Origin: Komagataeibacter kakiaceti JCM 25156 | GTDB taxonomy: Bacteria > Pseudomonadota > Alphaproteobacteria > Acetobacterales > Acetobacteraceae | Length of the DNA: 10,291 nucleotides | NCBI RefSeq assembly: GCF_000613305.1 | Contig: NZ_BAIO01000050.1 | Location: 1 to 10,291 of the forward strand | Reading direction: 5' to 3' | Shown: one piece after another, positions 1 to 8,474 of the stretch | Layout: each line of letters starts with the position of its first letter | How positions within the stretch are numbered: the stretch's first letter is position 1 | Program-made: the position numbers and the translations under genes | The notes under the pieces: model-generated | What the model saw: only the letters and a program-made list of their open reading frames with translations | The model's database searches: none | What the model was told of the DNA's origin: nothing

Positions 1-187
1 CGGCTGGCGTGAGGAACTGGGCGGGATCGTGGTGCTGGGATGCGGGCTGCCATTGCTTGACATCCTGACCGCCCCCGGCGCGTGGATGACCTGTCCCGGC
101 ATTCATGCGGGTGTGGCTGCCATAAGCCTGCTGGCTGCGTTCACGGCCTTATACGCGCGCCGCCGGATTGCGGGCGACAGGGCATGA
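1..187 (+). CDS. C-terminal end of a membrane protein, probably PepSY-associated TM protein (partial)
   Basis: The window opens inside this gene; the frame beginning at base 2 is open for 61 codons and stops at 185-187. The visible tail starts GWREELGG, has two hydrophobic stretches (IVVLGCGLPLLDIL and AAISLLAAFTALY) and ends in a basic ARRRIAGDRA, as expected for the last two membrane helices of an inner-membrane protein with a cytoplasmic end. The stop overlaps the start of the next gene by ATGA, so the two are translationally coupled. Its partner resembles DUF3325, which in many Proteobacteria lies next to PepSY-associated (PiuB-like) proteins in siderophore/iron-uptake operons; the identification rests mainly on that context. 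No PepSY motif is visible in this fragment, so another membrane protein is possible. Confidence 0.55.
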   Translation, partial: GWREELGGIVVLGCGLPLLDILTAPGAWMTCPGIHAGVAAISLLAAFTALYARRRIAGDRA

Positions 188-462
188 CCATCGCCATATC
201 CCTGTTGCTGTGGGCTGTCAGCCTGTCATGCCATGCGTGGCTGCACCCGGGCCGTTACGGGTTGCCACATCTCCCCTTGCGCGACCGTACCCCCGTGCGG
301 GCAGCACGCCTTCTTGCGCCCCTGATCGCATTTGTAATCACAACGTGGCATGACATCATTGCGGGCATGCTGGTCTGGTGCATGACGTTTTCCATTGCCG
401 GGGTGGTGGTCGCCCTTGCCCTGCCCCATGGCCTGCGCCATCGGAACAGGCAGGATTTTTAA
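184..462 (+). CDS. DUF3325-like small membrane protein, iron-uptake associated
   Basis: A 92-residue protein beginning MTIAISLLLW. The start at 184 is preferred over an in-frame one at 82 because it overlaps the upstream stop (ATGA) and puts a hydrophobic helix at the N-terminus. Three hydrophobic segments are visible, at about residues 2-18, 42-55 and 58-78, separated by a Pro/Arg-rich loop (HLPLRDRTPVRAAR); the end is basic (GLRHRNRQDF). Length, three-helix layout and the Arg-rich loop followed by AARLLAPLIA fit the DUF3325 family, which is encoded with PepSY-associated proteins and TonB-dependent receptors. Its biochemical role is unknown; a part in ferric-siderophore handling at the inner membrane is inferred from neighbourhood only. 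Confidence 0.6.
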   Translation: MTIAISLLLWAVSLSCHAWLHPGRYGLPHLPLRDRTPVRAARLLAPLIAFVITTWHDIIAGMLVWCMTFSIAGVVVALALPHGLRHRNRQDF

Positions 463-513
463 AACGGTTTCTTATGGATGGACACGGGCGGGAGGGATGC
501 TTAATCAGGCGCC

Positions 514-1800
514 ATGTCTTCCCCCGCTTCTTCCCCCACCATACGGCTCGGCATAGATTTCGGCACGACCAACACGGTCGTGGTCATGCTGGATGCGAAC
601 GGACAGCCGCGCCCCATGCGCTTCTCCTTTCCGCATCATCCACCGGCCGAGACATGCCGCTCGTTACTCTGCCTGTGGCATGAGGAAACGCAGCCCGGCC
701 AGCCGCCGCTGCACGAGGCCATCGGGGCCGCCGCGATTGACGCCTATCTGGAAGACCCGGCGGAAAGCCGACTGATCATGTCCATGAAGTCCTATCTGGC
801 GCAGGCTTCCTTCCGGCAGACACGGCTGCTGGGCCGGGTGATGACGCTGGAAATGCTGATCGCGCGCTTTCTGGACTGTCTCATGCGTGTCATTCAGGTT
901 GATCCCGCCCATGTCAGCGCGACAGTGGGGCGGCCCGTGCAGTTTGCGGGCGAGAGGAGCGACAACGCCTTTGGCGAGCAGCGCCTGCGCGACAGTTTTC
1001 GCACCGCCGGATTCCAGCATGTCAACATCGCTCTGGAACCTGAAGCCGCCGGGTGGCGCTTCGCCCAGAGGCTGAAGGAACCCGCCACGGTTCTGGTTGC
1101 CGATTTTGGCGGTGGCACGAGCGATTTTTCCATCCTGCGCTTTGACCCGGACGCCGCGCAGGGCACCGTCCCCCTGGGCTATGCCGGTGTTGGTATTGCC
1201 GGGGACCAGCTTGACTACCGGATTATCGACCACGTCATTTCGCCCGAACTGGGTCGGCACGCCACCTACCGGGTCATGGGGGGCCAGCCGTTGCCGGTGC
1301 CCGCTGAATGGTATGCAAGCCTGGGCCACTGGCACCGTCTGGCGCTCATGCGCACACCGCAGACACTGCGCGCCATTGCCGATGTCGCCCGCACCGCGTC
1401 CGAACCCCACAGGCTGCATGCGCTGATGAAACTGATCGAGGACCAGCAGGGTCAGACGCTCTATCGCGCGGTTGGCGCGGCAAAACGGGCGCTTTCCTCC
1501 GCCGGGGCGACAGTTCTGGAGTATTCTTACGGAAATCTGGAAATCCGCCGCGAAATTACCCGCACGGAATTCGAAAGCTGGATCGCGCCCGACCTGATCC
1601 GCTTCGATAACGCGGTGGAGGCGGCCCTTACCCGCGCCAACCTGCCCGCAACGGCGATTGACCGGGTGTTCCTGACCGGCGGCACCTCGTTCGTACCGGC
1701 CGTGCGCAACCTGTTTGTCAGGCGGTTTGGAAGCGAACGGGTTGATATGGGTGGGGAATTCGTCTCGGTCGCGGAGGGGCTGGCGCTGATGAATGGCTAA
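514..1800 (+). CDS. Hsp70-family (YegD-like) ATPase lacking a substrate-binding domain
   Basis: A 428-residue cytoplasmic protein with the actin/Hsp70 ATPase fold. The phosphate-1 loop is IDFGTTNT at residues 14-21, the phosphate-2 motif DFGGGTSDF at 197-205, the connecting EPEAAGW at 175-181 (Hsp70 EPxAA), and the adenosine motif FLTGGTSFVP from residue 386. A segment SMKSYL near residue 90 is typical of the YegD subgroup. The protein ends about 30 residues after the adenosine motif, so there is no beta-sandwich substrate domain or helical lid as in DnaK (about 640 residues). YegD-type proteins are presumed ATP-dependent chaperone-like proteins with unknown clients. No dnaJ or grpE is nearby. 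A short AGG lies just upstream of the ATG. The gene stands alone and appears intact, unlike several neighbours. A long opposite-strand frame (664-1836) is a shadow of it. Confidence 0.9.
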   Translation: MSSPASSPTIRLGIDFGTTNTVVVMLDANGQPRPMRFSFPHHPPAETCRSLLCLWHEETQPGQPPLHEAIGAAAIDAYLEDPAESRLIMSMKSYLAQASFRQTRLLGRVMTLEMLIARFLDCLMRVIQVDPAHVSATVGRPVQFAGERSDNAFGEQRLRDSFRTAGFQHVNIALEPEAAGWRFAQRLKEPATVLVADFGGGTSDFSILRFDPDAAQGTVPLGYAGVGIAGDQLDYRIIDHVISPELGRHATYRVMGGQPLPVPAEWYASLGHWHRLALMRTPQTLRAIADVARTASEPHRLHALMKLIEDQQGQTLYRAVGAAKRALSSAGATVLEYSYGNLEIRREITRTEFESWIAPDLIRFDNAVEAALTRANLPATAIDRVFLTGGTSFVPAVRNLFVRRFGSERVDMGGEFVSVAEGLALMNG

Positions 1801-1851
1801 ACGGTTGTTTGAAAACAACTGATTGACAAAAAACAATGAAAGGCTTTGGAG

Positions 1852-1876
1852 CGCCGCCTTTTTTCAAAAGGCGGCG
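1852..1876. terminator. Strong hairpin between convergent genes, putative bidirectional terminator
   Basis: A perfect 11-bp stem, CGCCGCCTTTT (1852-1862) with AAAAGGCGGCG (1866-1876), closes a 3-base loop. It lies between the Hsp70 gene (+, ends 1800) and the M48 gene (-, ends 1937), where termination from both sides is needed. The A/T pairs at the loop end and the TTT after the stem on the + strand suit a rho-independent terminator, though the T-run is short. A second small dyad, GTTGTTT/AAACAAC, is at 1804-1819. Confidence 0.6.
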
Positions 1877-1936
1877 TTTAAAGCGTCACCAGAAACTTTC
1901 TTCTGATTTACAGAAGATTACCCGCGCACATGACTG

Positions 1937-3426
1937 TCAGAGTTTATTATTCTGCGCGTCATTGCACAGCGTCTTGATGGCGTCATCACCCGTTGCAATA
2001 CATTTGGCCATCAGAACCGCCGTATCCCCCTTCGGGTTCTGTTTTTTAATAACCCTGATCCGGTATGCGTACATACCGTCATCCCCGAACTGCTTCTGGA
2101 TATTTTCATATATGCCCAGCGCCTGCGTGTACTGCTTCTGTGTTTCCAGCGTCTGCGCATAGGCCTTGGCGATATCTTCCGTCACATCGGGCCTCAGATA
2201 GGCCTGGTGCAACTGGCCGAGCATCTGGTTCCCCTGCCCTTTCTGCTGGCGGGCCATGTATTCCAGATAGAAGTAATATTCACTCCGCTGCACCGCGGGA
2301 CTTTTTACATTATGCAGGACGCGCAACGTCGCATCGGCGCTCGGGGCGTTATGCTTGTCGAGTGATGCGGTCTGGATCGTGTTCAGGCTTTTTACATCGG
2401 TCAGAAGCTGTTTTACAGGCTGCTGCCCGATAAAGCTGTGGAACGGTGCGGAGCGAAGCGTGACCATCTGGTCATCATATTCACGGTTGATATACGCACG
2501 CGCCTTTTTAAGGCGTTTGCCGCCACCGGGATGGTCCGCTGCAATATCATGCAGGGTAGCCTGTGTATTACGCCCGAGCCACCCGATGCCCTGATTGAGA
2601 AAGCCGGTAACCGGGTTGCCGGTACTGACGACATCCTTGAAAAAGTCCCGGTCCAGCGCGGCCTGTTTTTCGTGTTCCTCCTGCTCGCGCTGCTTGAAGA
2701 TTTCCAGAACCTTCAGCGCTTCCTCCACCGAGTAGTTGGCCCGCGCCATAAGGTCGATCGCAAGGGTATCGGCCTCGACCTCCTGCCCCCGCTGCCAGAT
2801 CGGGAAAATATATTCCTGCGCCATCTCGACCATCGCGCTGTCAGCCACATAGGCCAGCGCCGCGCCGCCGCCCACGGGGGCATATTTCGCCATATGCGCC
2901 ATGGCGGACATAAGCTGGAGCGCCCCGTTGGTCTTGTCCATCATCTTCTTGGAATTGCGCATGTCCGCCGGGTGGTTCAGCAGGACATGGGCCAGTTCGT
3001 GCGCCACCACGAAGGCCATGCATCTTCCGACTGGAATTCGGGCGACGTGGCGAAATAGTTCAGAATGCCGGTAGTAAACACCAGCGTTCCGCCAATCGTG
3101 GCGTCACTGGTGAACTGGTCGTTGGGCTGGATATAGATGTAAAGGGGGGGCTTTGGCCCCTGCCAGCCTGCCAGAAGGTTGTTGGCTATCTTCTTCAGAT
3201 AGGCGACCGTCACGGGTTCCGACAGCACGCCAACCGGAATCTTGTTGTTCGGATCAAGCAGTTGCGGGCCGGGCTGCATGCCGGGATAGGACGTGACAGG
3301 CGTAATGACGGAGATATATTTGCCCTTGCCCGGAACATCCGGCGCGGCCGTGGCCTGCCCGGCCATGAGACCGGTACAGGCCAGAATGGAGAGCGCCAGA
3401 TTTCCGAAGCCACAACGGTATTTCAT
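1937..3426 (-). pseudogene. Secreted M48-family zinc metalloprotease with helical (TPR-like) C-terminus, frameshifted
   Basis: Two - strand frames join into one protein: 3426 down to about 3020 (signal peptide and N-domain) and 3019 down to 1937 (catalytic domain and tail). Adding one base at 3019-3022 restores an Ala codon and reads ...SEDA-MAFVVAHELAH..., giving 496 residues, normal for secreted BepA-like M48 proteases. The signal peptide ends near GQATAA (about residues 1-28). HELAH is at joined residues 143-147; the third zinc ligand is Glu in RGQEVEAD (about 216). The last 150 residues look helical and repeat-like, as in M48 proteins with TPR tails that handle misfolded envelope proteins. 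It follows the small exported protein by 18 bases and is last in the set. As given, translation would stop just before the active site after 149 residues. Either a true frameshift or a one-base sequence error; the intact downstream motifs favour a recent or artefactual break. Confidence 0.85.
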
Positions 3427-3444
3427 GCTGTCTTGACCTTGGGA

Positions 3445-3828
3445 TCAGTTGCAACCAGACGCCAGACCGGAGGTGGAACTATCCTCACGGCTGGCGGAAG
3501 CTGGCCGCAGCAGCCGGCAGTCCCCCTCAGCCGGGAGTTCGACCTTGGCGCTGGTCCCGACCTTGCCCGGCTTGACCATGACCACGCCCTTGTCCGTCTG
3601 GATCCTGAGCAGGCCGGTTGTCGGGTCTTCCCCCACCACGGGGCGGTGCAGCAGGGCGGCGGCGGGCAGTTTGCCCATCGGCTTATGGTCAGGCCCGAAA
3701 ACGGTTACGGAATCGGCAAAGACATCCGTCACCATATTGGCCCGGGCCGCATGGCCCGGCTGGGGGGCGAACGTGGCGCCCGCCATCAGCGCGCCAACGA
3801 ACAGGACAGGATAAAAATAACGCTTCAT
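3445..3828 (-). CDS. Small exported protein of unknown function, possibly SH3-like
   Basis: A 127-residue protein starting MKRYFYPVLF. An in-frame start at 3864 exists, but 3828 is better: GAGGAA lies six bases upstream and the signal peptide then begins at once. The N-terminus has a basic MKR, a hydrophobic core (YPVLFVGALMAGATFA) and probable cleavage near PGHAARA, so the mature protein should be periplasmic. The mature part is short-stranded: DSVTVFGPDHKPMGKL, then TTGLLRIQTDKGVVMVKPGKV. That spacing recalls bacterial SH3-like domains, but I recognise no family. It has two Cys (DC near residue 103 and the second-last residue), which could form a disulfide. It lies 32 bases after the CHASE2 stop and 18 before the M48 start, so it is very probably co-transcribed with both and may act with the protease or sensor. 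Confidence 0.75.
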   Translation of the reverse strand: MKRYFYPVLFVGALMAGATFAPQPGHAARANMVTDVFADSVTVFGPDHKPMGKLPAAALLHRPVVGEDPTTGLLRIQTDKGVVMVKPGKVGTSAKVELPAEGDCRLLRPASASREDSSTSGLASGCN

Positions 3829-3860
3829 TTCAAATTCCTCTGACAGATCGGGTCCACGGG

Positions 3861-5622
3861 TCATTTATCCTGACCGGTATTGTGACCCAGGTTCATGAAT
3901 GTTTTTGTTCTTTCATATCTGACAACAAGCCTGCGCCAGATGGATGAACAGAAGCTCGATATACTCTGCACCGGGCTGTTATCTTCATTGACTTCCGGTA
4001 CGGTGAACCACAACAGCGCAAGGCCGATCCAGTCGGTATTGGGCCAGTGAAAGAACAGTTCGTTGACACAGAAGGCCACGGCGCTGATGCACAGGACCTG
4101 CCGCAGCTTTCTCAGATAGGTTCGTGTCTCGAACTCGATGGGCATCAGTACGATCAGTATGAATACAAATCCGTACAGCCCGATAAGAACCGGTGAGAAT
4201 ATGTGGCGTGACCCCAGGTCAAGAACACAGCACACAGTACAGAACACGGCGGCCGCCACGATCTTGGCGCGGCTGAACAGTCTGTGGCGGGGGCTTCCAT
4301 CGTGCTTCCGGGGCGGCGCGCGCCTGCCGGTCTTTTTTTCGGCCACCTTTGTGTTCTGTTCACTACCGGTGCGCGAAGGCGCCTGGTTCTTCTCGATAGC
4401 CCTGAGATGCTTTATGACAAGGCTGAGACTGAGCGCCATCCACAGCACCAGTTCCACCATCTCCGCCCTGTCGAGCGAGAGATAACGGGTTTTTATGAAA
4501 CCGGGCGCTTCATGGAAATACTGCGTCCCATAGGTCAGCAGGTTATCGAACGCCATGGCGTGCAACTGGACACCGGGAATCTGCCCGATGGCCGGGGCGT
4601 TGACCACGTCATGCATGGCGGCCAGATCGCCACCATAAAAGACCGCGCGGCCCTGCAATACATCCGTATAGGGGCGGTTCGTGCGTGGCGATATGTTGTC
4701 CAGCAACGCCGCATCCATGGTCAGCGGGTAGAAACAGGCGTTTTCCCGGGGCGGAACCCACTGCCCCCACAAGGCATCAAAACCGGTGCCTATGGCGCGC
4801 CACACACGCGACGCCCCCCCTGCCGTTGCATCCACGCAGCCGCCGGAACTGTTGAAAACCTGTTTCTGGACCGGATCGACATACACGCCCCAGCGCACGA
4901 AGGCGGGTTCCTCGAATGACTCATCAACATGGCATAGATTGCGCCACCGGTCGGCACAGAGCGCGCTGTACATGGCGAAAGCCGCGGTGGGGGCAGTTGC
5001 TTCCTCATCCCCGCCCGGCACGTGCACATGCAGTGGGTACATGCCCGGTTTTTCGCCCACCCAGCCTGAATAGACCTGATAGGGGGTCAGCGGGGCGGGC
5101 AGCATGCCGGTCGGATCACCGGGAATGCCATGCACGAAAAAGATCGGCACATGCATCTGCCGCGCCTGCGCCAGCACGCCGTCCAGGGCATGCAGGTCAT
5201 CATTCTGCCGTTCGCCATTGAAGTAGATGTCAACCAGAATGGCGGCGGGTTTTGCATCCAGTATCTGTTTAAGCAGATAGCATGGCGGTGATAGGAAATC
5301 GGCCAGGCCTCCCCGAAATAGCCGAGGGAATCATCCGATATTTCCACAACCGCGATATGTGACTGCGACCGCCCGTGGGAGCCGTAACCGTAAAATGGCT
5401 CCGTAATGGCGGAGAAGAATTGACCCGATGCCGATTTGGTCGCGCTTTCCAGCCCTACCGGGTCAATATACTTGAAAACCACCCAGTACATGAGGAAAAG
5501 GAGCATAAGCCCCCGCCCCGCAGGCCCAGCCCGGCATACCGCCCCCTGAATTGCCAGACCCGCCGGCAGAAGCGGGAAATATCGTTCAGGCGGATTGCTT
5601 CATGGTCGGGTATGCTTCTCAC
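3861..5622 (-). pseudogene. CHASE2-domain membrane sensor without output domain, frameshifted
   Basis: Adding one base at about 5280 joins two frames (...ISYHRHA-YLLKQILDAKPAAILVD...). A second added base in the G-run at about 5508-5513 would extend the protein upstream to a GTG at 5622 with a basic, positive-inside N-terminus (RFCRRVWQFRGR), giving 587 residues. That start lacks a clear ribosome site; ATG at 5506 is the alternative. CHASE2 features: a first membrane helix (LLFLMYWVVF), HIAVVEISDDSLGYFGEAWP, AAILVDIYF, and the closing GRAVFYGGDLAAMHDVVN...IPGVQLHAMAFDNLL (joined residues about 325-363). Then come a membrane helix (about 390-405), a basic linker of about 40 residues, and roughly three more helices. 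CHASE2 is an extracytoplasmic sensory domain usually linked to a kinase, cyclase or GGDEF output. None is present, so this may be a sensor that signals through partners. First gene of the set with the small exported protein and the M48 protease. Confidence 0.8.
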
Positions 5623-5831
5623 GCTTAATTTAGACCGTTTATCCTCAATTCCTTGTCATTGAAAAACAGTCAGGTCAACAGGAAAGAAACAATCTGTAAC
5701 CATCCACAATCCTGACAGCAACGCCTCACCATTGCGCGGGCCGCAGCCAGCGGCTTCAACCCGCGTAATGTCACGGCCAGGGCAATGCCAGTAACCAGTC
5801 TGTCTATCCGTGCATGAGCGCAGGTATTCTT
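5623..5831. other. Intergenic gap between copB and the CHASE2 gene, with an open stretch
   Basis: About 210 bases without a convincing gene. On the - strand, the frame of the copB stop stays open a further 54 codons, to a stop at 5670-5672, and reads as hydrophobic and basic (for example ALAVTLRGLKPLAAARAMVRR). It has no start codon with a ribosome site and I recognise no family; it may be chance or the remnant of a displaced gene. The promoter for the CHASE2 set should lie here, but I see no convincing -35/-10 pair. No clear terminator for copB is visible. Confidence 0.35.
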
Positions 5832-6610
5832 TCAGAACCAGCTCCGGACCCCGAAACTGAACCTGAGCGAGCCGGTTTCGCCGCGCTGGTCATGCACGAT
5901 CCGCCGGGCCTGTGTCAGGTAACCGGAATAGGTAACGGCCACATAAGGCGCGAATTTGCGCCATATTTCATAACGCAGCCGCAACCCGGCATCGACATCG
6001 GACAGGCCCGCGCCAACCTGCCGGGCGGGGTCGGACTTGGTATAGAGATTGAATTCCGCCTGTGGCTGAAGGATCAGGCGGTTGGTCAGCAGGAAATCGT
6101 AAGATCCTCAAGACGGGAGGCAAACCGCCCCCGGTCACTGACATACGCCGTGGCCTGCACCTCGAACTGGTAGAGGGCAAGCCCCTGCACGCCCAGCGCG
6201 CCCCATGTGCGCGTCGGGCCATCGTCAATATCCGCCCGCACCCCCGTCTGCACATTGAAATAGGGCGAGACCGCACGGCTGTAGAGGAGTTCATGGTCCC
6301 CGTCATGCAGGCGGCCATGCTCAAGGGTTCCTTCGGATTTGAGCCAGACCCTGTTGTAATCCGTGCCGTACCACGCCTCGCCATCCCAGCGGAAATCCGA
6401 ACCGCCGGGGGCGTAACGTCCCTCCAGCTGATCAAGGATTCCGTGGAAATAGCTGGCCTGATCCATGACGGGCCGCATACCGCCCAGATAGGCCACGGGC
6501 GTGGCGGAAGGCGCATCGGCCGCGCGGTAAACCGTGCCGGACGATTGGGCGCGCGCCGCCGGTCCCATGCCGGACAGCACGAACGCCGCCAGTAAAAACG
6601 CCCGCTTCAT
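5832..6610 (-). pseudogene. copB: Copper resistance protein CopB (outer membrane), frameshifted
   Basis: CopB is an outer-membrane beta-barrel of the Pco/Cop copper-resistance system. The start at 6610 overlaps the copA stop (ATGA), so the two are coupled. A signal peptide (MKRAFLLAAFVLSG...AARA) is followed by CopB hallmarks: VMDQASYFHGILDQLEGR, FRWDGEAWYGTDYNRVWLKSEG and HGRLHDGDHELLYSRAVSPYFNVQTGVRAD. The frame breaks at about 6105 after SRLE and ends early as DLTISC. One added base restores SYDFLLTNRLILQPQAEFNLY, then LSDVDAGLRLRYEIWRKFAPYV, and the classical barrel end GVRSWF with a stop at 5832-5834. The repaired protein has 259 residues. It lacks the Met/His-rich N-terminal segment of longer CopB proteins, and the metal-rich region is in CopA instead. 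Identity is very secure; whether the break is biological is not. Confidence 0.9.
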
Positions 6611-8393
6611 GCCACGATCACCGTGCGGAACATGCCCAGTTCCATATGCAGCATGAGATGGCAGTGATAGGCCCACATGCCCGGAACATCGGCCGTGACC
6701 AGATAGCTCATGCGCGAACCCGGCTGGGAAATGAGCGTGTGCTTGTAGGGGCGGTACGCGCCCTGCCCGTTTTCCAGTTCACTCCACAGGCCATGCAGGT
6801 GGATGGGGTGTTCCATCATCGTATCGTTGATGAGGGTGAATCGCACCCGCTCGTCCCTGCGAAGGCGGATCGGCCCGGATTCAGAAAATTTCCGCCCGTT
6901 GAAGCCCCATATGTACCGCTCCATGTTTCCGGTCAGGTGCATGATGATCTCACGCGTGGGCGGGCGCTGATCCGCCCCCGGCCGGGTGGCGCGAAGCTGG
7001 CGGTAGTTCAGCACCCGGCGGCCGTTGGCCTCCAGCCCGTCGCCGGGACTGCCAAGACGGTCCACCGGCATTTTCGCGACATTCTGGTTTTCGACATTCA
7101 GCGGCGGCGGGCCGGGATCATCCACCTCCATCGGCGGGTGGTCCATGGGGGCCATGTGGGACATATCCATGTCCTTCATGTCCATGCCCGCCATGTCATC
7201 ATCCGGTTTCATGTCGGACATATCCATGCCCTTCATGCTTTCACCCGGCTTCATGTCCCCCATGCCCATATCGACCATGGTGCGCACCGGGCGCGGATCC
7301 ATGGGTGGGATCGGGCCAGCCATGCCCTCACGGGGGGCAAGCGTGCCGCGCGCATAGCCGGTACGGTCTTCGCTCTGGGCAAAAATGCTGTAGGCCCGGT
7401 TATCCCTGGGCTGAACGATCACATCATAGGTTTCCGCCACCCCGATGCGGAATTCATCCACCGGCACCGGCTCGACATCATTGCCATCCGCCTGCACCAC
7501 CAGCATTTCAAGGCCCGGAATACGGACATCGAAAAAGGTCATGGATGATCCGTTGATGAACCGCAGGCGCACCCTTTCACCGGGGCGGAACAGGCCGCTC
7601 CAGTTCATGTCCGGCGCATGGCCGTTGAGCAGATAGGTGTAGATGATACCCGTGACATCGGCGATGTCGGTCGCGGCCATGCGCATGCGTGACCAGGCGA
7701 GACGGTCCCTGAGCGCCGCCATGGCGCTTCCGGCAGCGCGGGCCTCACGCGGGAAAGACGCCGCCGTGCGCTGGCGGAAGACATAGTAGTCATCCTGCAT
7801 CTTGAGGTTGTTCATGATGTCCGTGGGGGAGACATCGGTCCATTCGGACAGCAGGATGACGTAATCGCGCTCACACGCATTGGGGTCCACGCGCGGGGGT
7901 CGATCACGATGCCGCCGTAAAGCCCCTGCGCCTCCTGCATGCCGGAGTGGCTGTGGTACCAGTAGGTTCCGCTCTGCCGGACAGGAAAGCGGTAGGTAAA
8001 TGTCTCACCGGGCTGGATGCCGGTAAAACTCAGCCCCGGCACGCCATCCATGTTCGCGGGCAGGCGGATGCCGTGCCAGTGGATGGACGTATCCTCGTCC
8101 CGAAGGGCGTTGGTCACGTTGATGGTGACCGTATCCCCCTGCCGCCACCGCAGGATGGGGCCGGGAACACTGCCCTCCATGCAGGCTGTATGAAGGACCT
8201 TATGGTCGATTTCCACGCGGTTTCGGCTGACACGCATGTTCCACACCGCGCTGGACGCAGGCGGCACCGTGCCGGATACGACCCGGCTGGCGCGCGACGG
8301 ACAGGGCAAGGCGGCCATCATGCCACCAGCCCCAAGGCCCGTGACAAAACGGCGACGTGTCAGGCCGCCCCGGATACGAGACGGTATGAACAT
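6607..8393 (-). pseudogene. copA: Multicopper oxidase CopA (periplasmic copper resistance), frameshifted
   Basis: Periplasmic cuproxidase/sequestration protein of the Cop/Pco system, not the P-type ATPase of the same name. The N-terminus has a twin-arginine signal (TRRRFVTGL, residues 12-20). Type 2/3 copper motifs are HWHG (105-108) and WYHSHSGMQEAQG (145-157); the C-terminal set is HPIHLHG (529-535) and HCHLMLHMELGM (577-588), with Cys and Met ligands for type 1 copper. The frame breaks at about 7891 after YGGIVIDPR; one added base gives an Ala codon and continues VDPNACERDYVILLSEWTD, for 595 residues in all, a normal CopA length. As given, translation stops after 193 residues. A Met-rich segment lies at about 373-422. 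The stop overlaps the copB start. The ATG at 8393 has only a weak GGA about nine bases upstream; no better in-frame start is seen. Confidence 0.93.
7129..7278 (-). repeat. Met/Asp-rich degenerate repeat inside copA
   Basis: Fifty codons with 16 Met, plus many Asp and Gly and two His. The units are degenerate, such as MKGMDMSDMKP, MAGMDMKDMDM and SHMAPMDHPPM. At DNA level the + strand shows repeated GACATATCCATG and CTTCATG words. Such segments in CopA proteins bind several Cu(I) ions by thioether coordination. Slippage between units could change the copy number. Confidence 0.85.
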
Positions 8394-8474
8394 ATGAAAA
8401 AATCCGGAAACAGAGCTGGCGAAAACACTATCCGACGCAGGGACAGCGCGGCGCGATGCGGGCCTTGTGGCCCT

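Noticed and set aside
664..1836. A 390-codon open frame on the - strand
   Set aside because: It lies opposite the Hsp70 gene, which has clear ATPase motifs; the antisense frame shows no family motif and is a product of GC-rich codon use.
2438..3058. A 206-codon open frame on the + strand
   Set aside because: It is antisense to the catalytic part of the M48 protease, whose HELAH and EVEAD motifs are unambiguous.
3340..3426. Lipoprotein signal in the M48 N-terminus (Cys in ILACTG)
   Set aside because: The residues before Cys do not match a good lipobox, and an ordinary cleavage site at ATAA follows; a plain signal peptide is more likely.
7025..7357. Met/Ser-rich + strand frame
   Set aside because: It is the antisense image of the copA Met-rich repeat, since the CATATCCATG words contain ATG on both strands.
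6646..7548. A 300-codon open frame on the + strand, His-rich
   Set aside because: It is antisense to copA; the His and Arg content is the mirror of Met codons (ATG read as CAT) and not a real His-rich protein.
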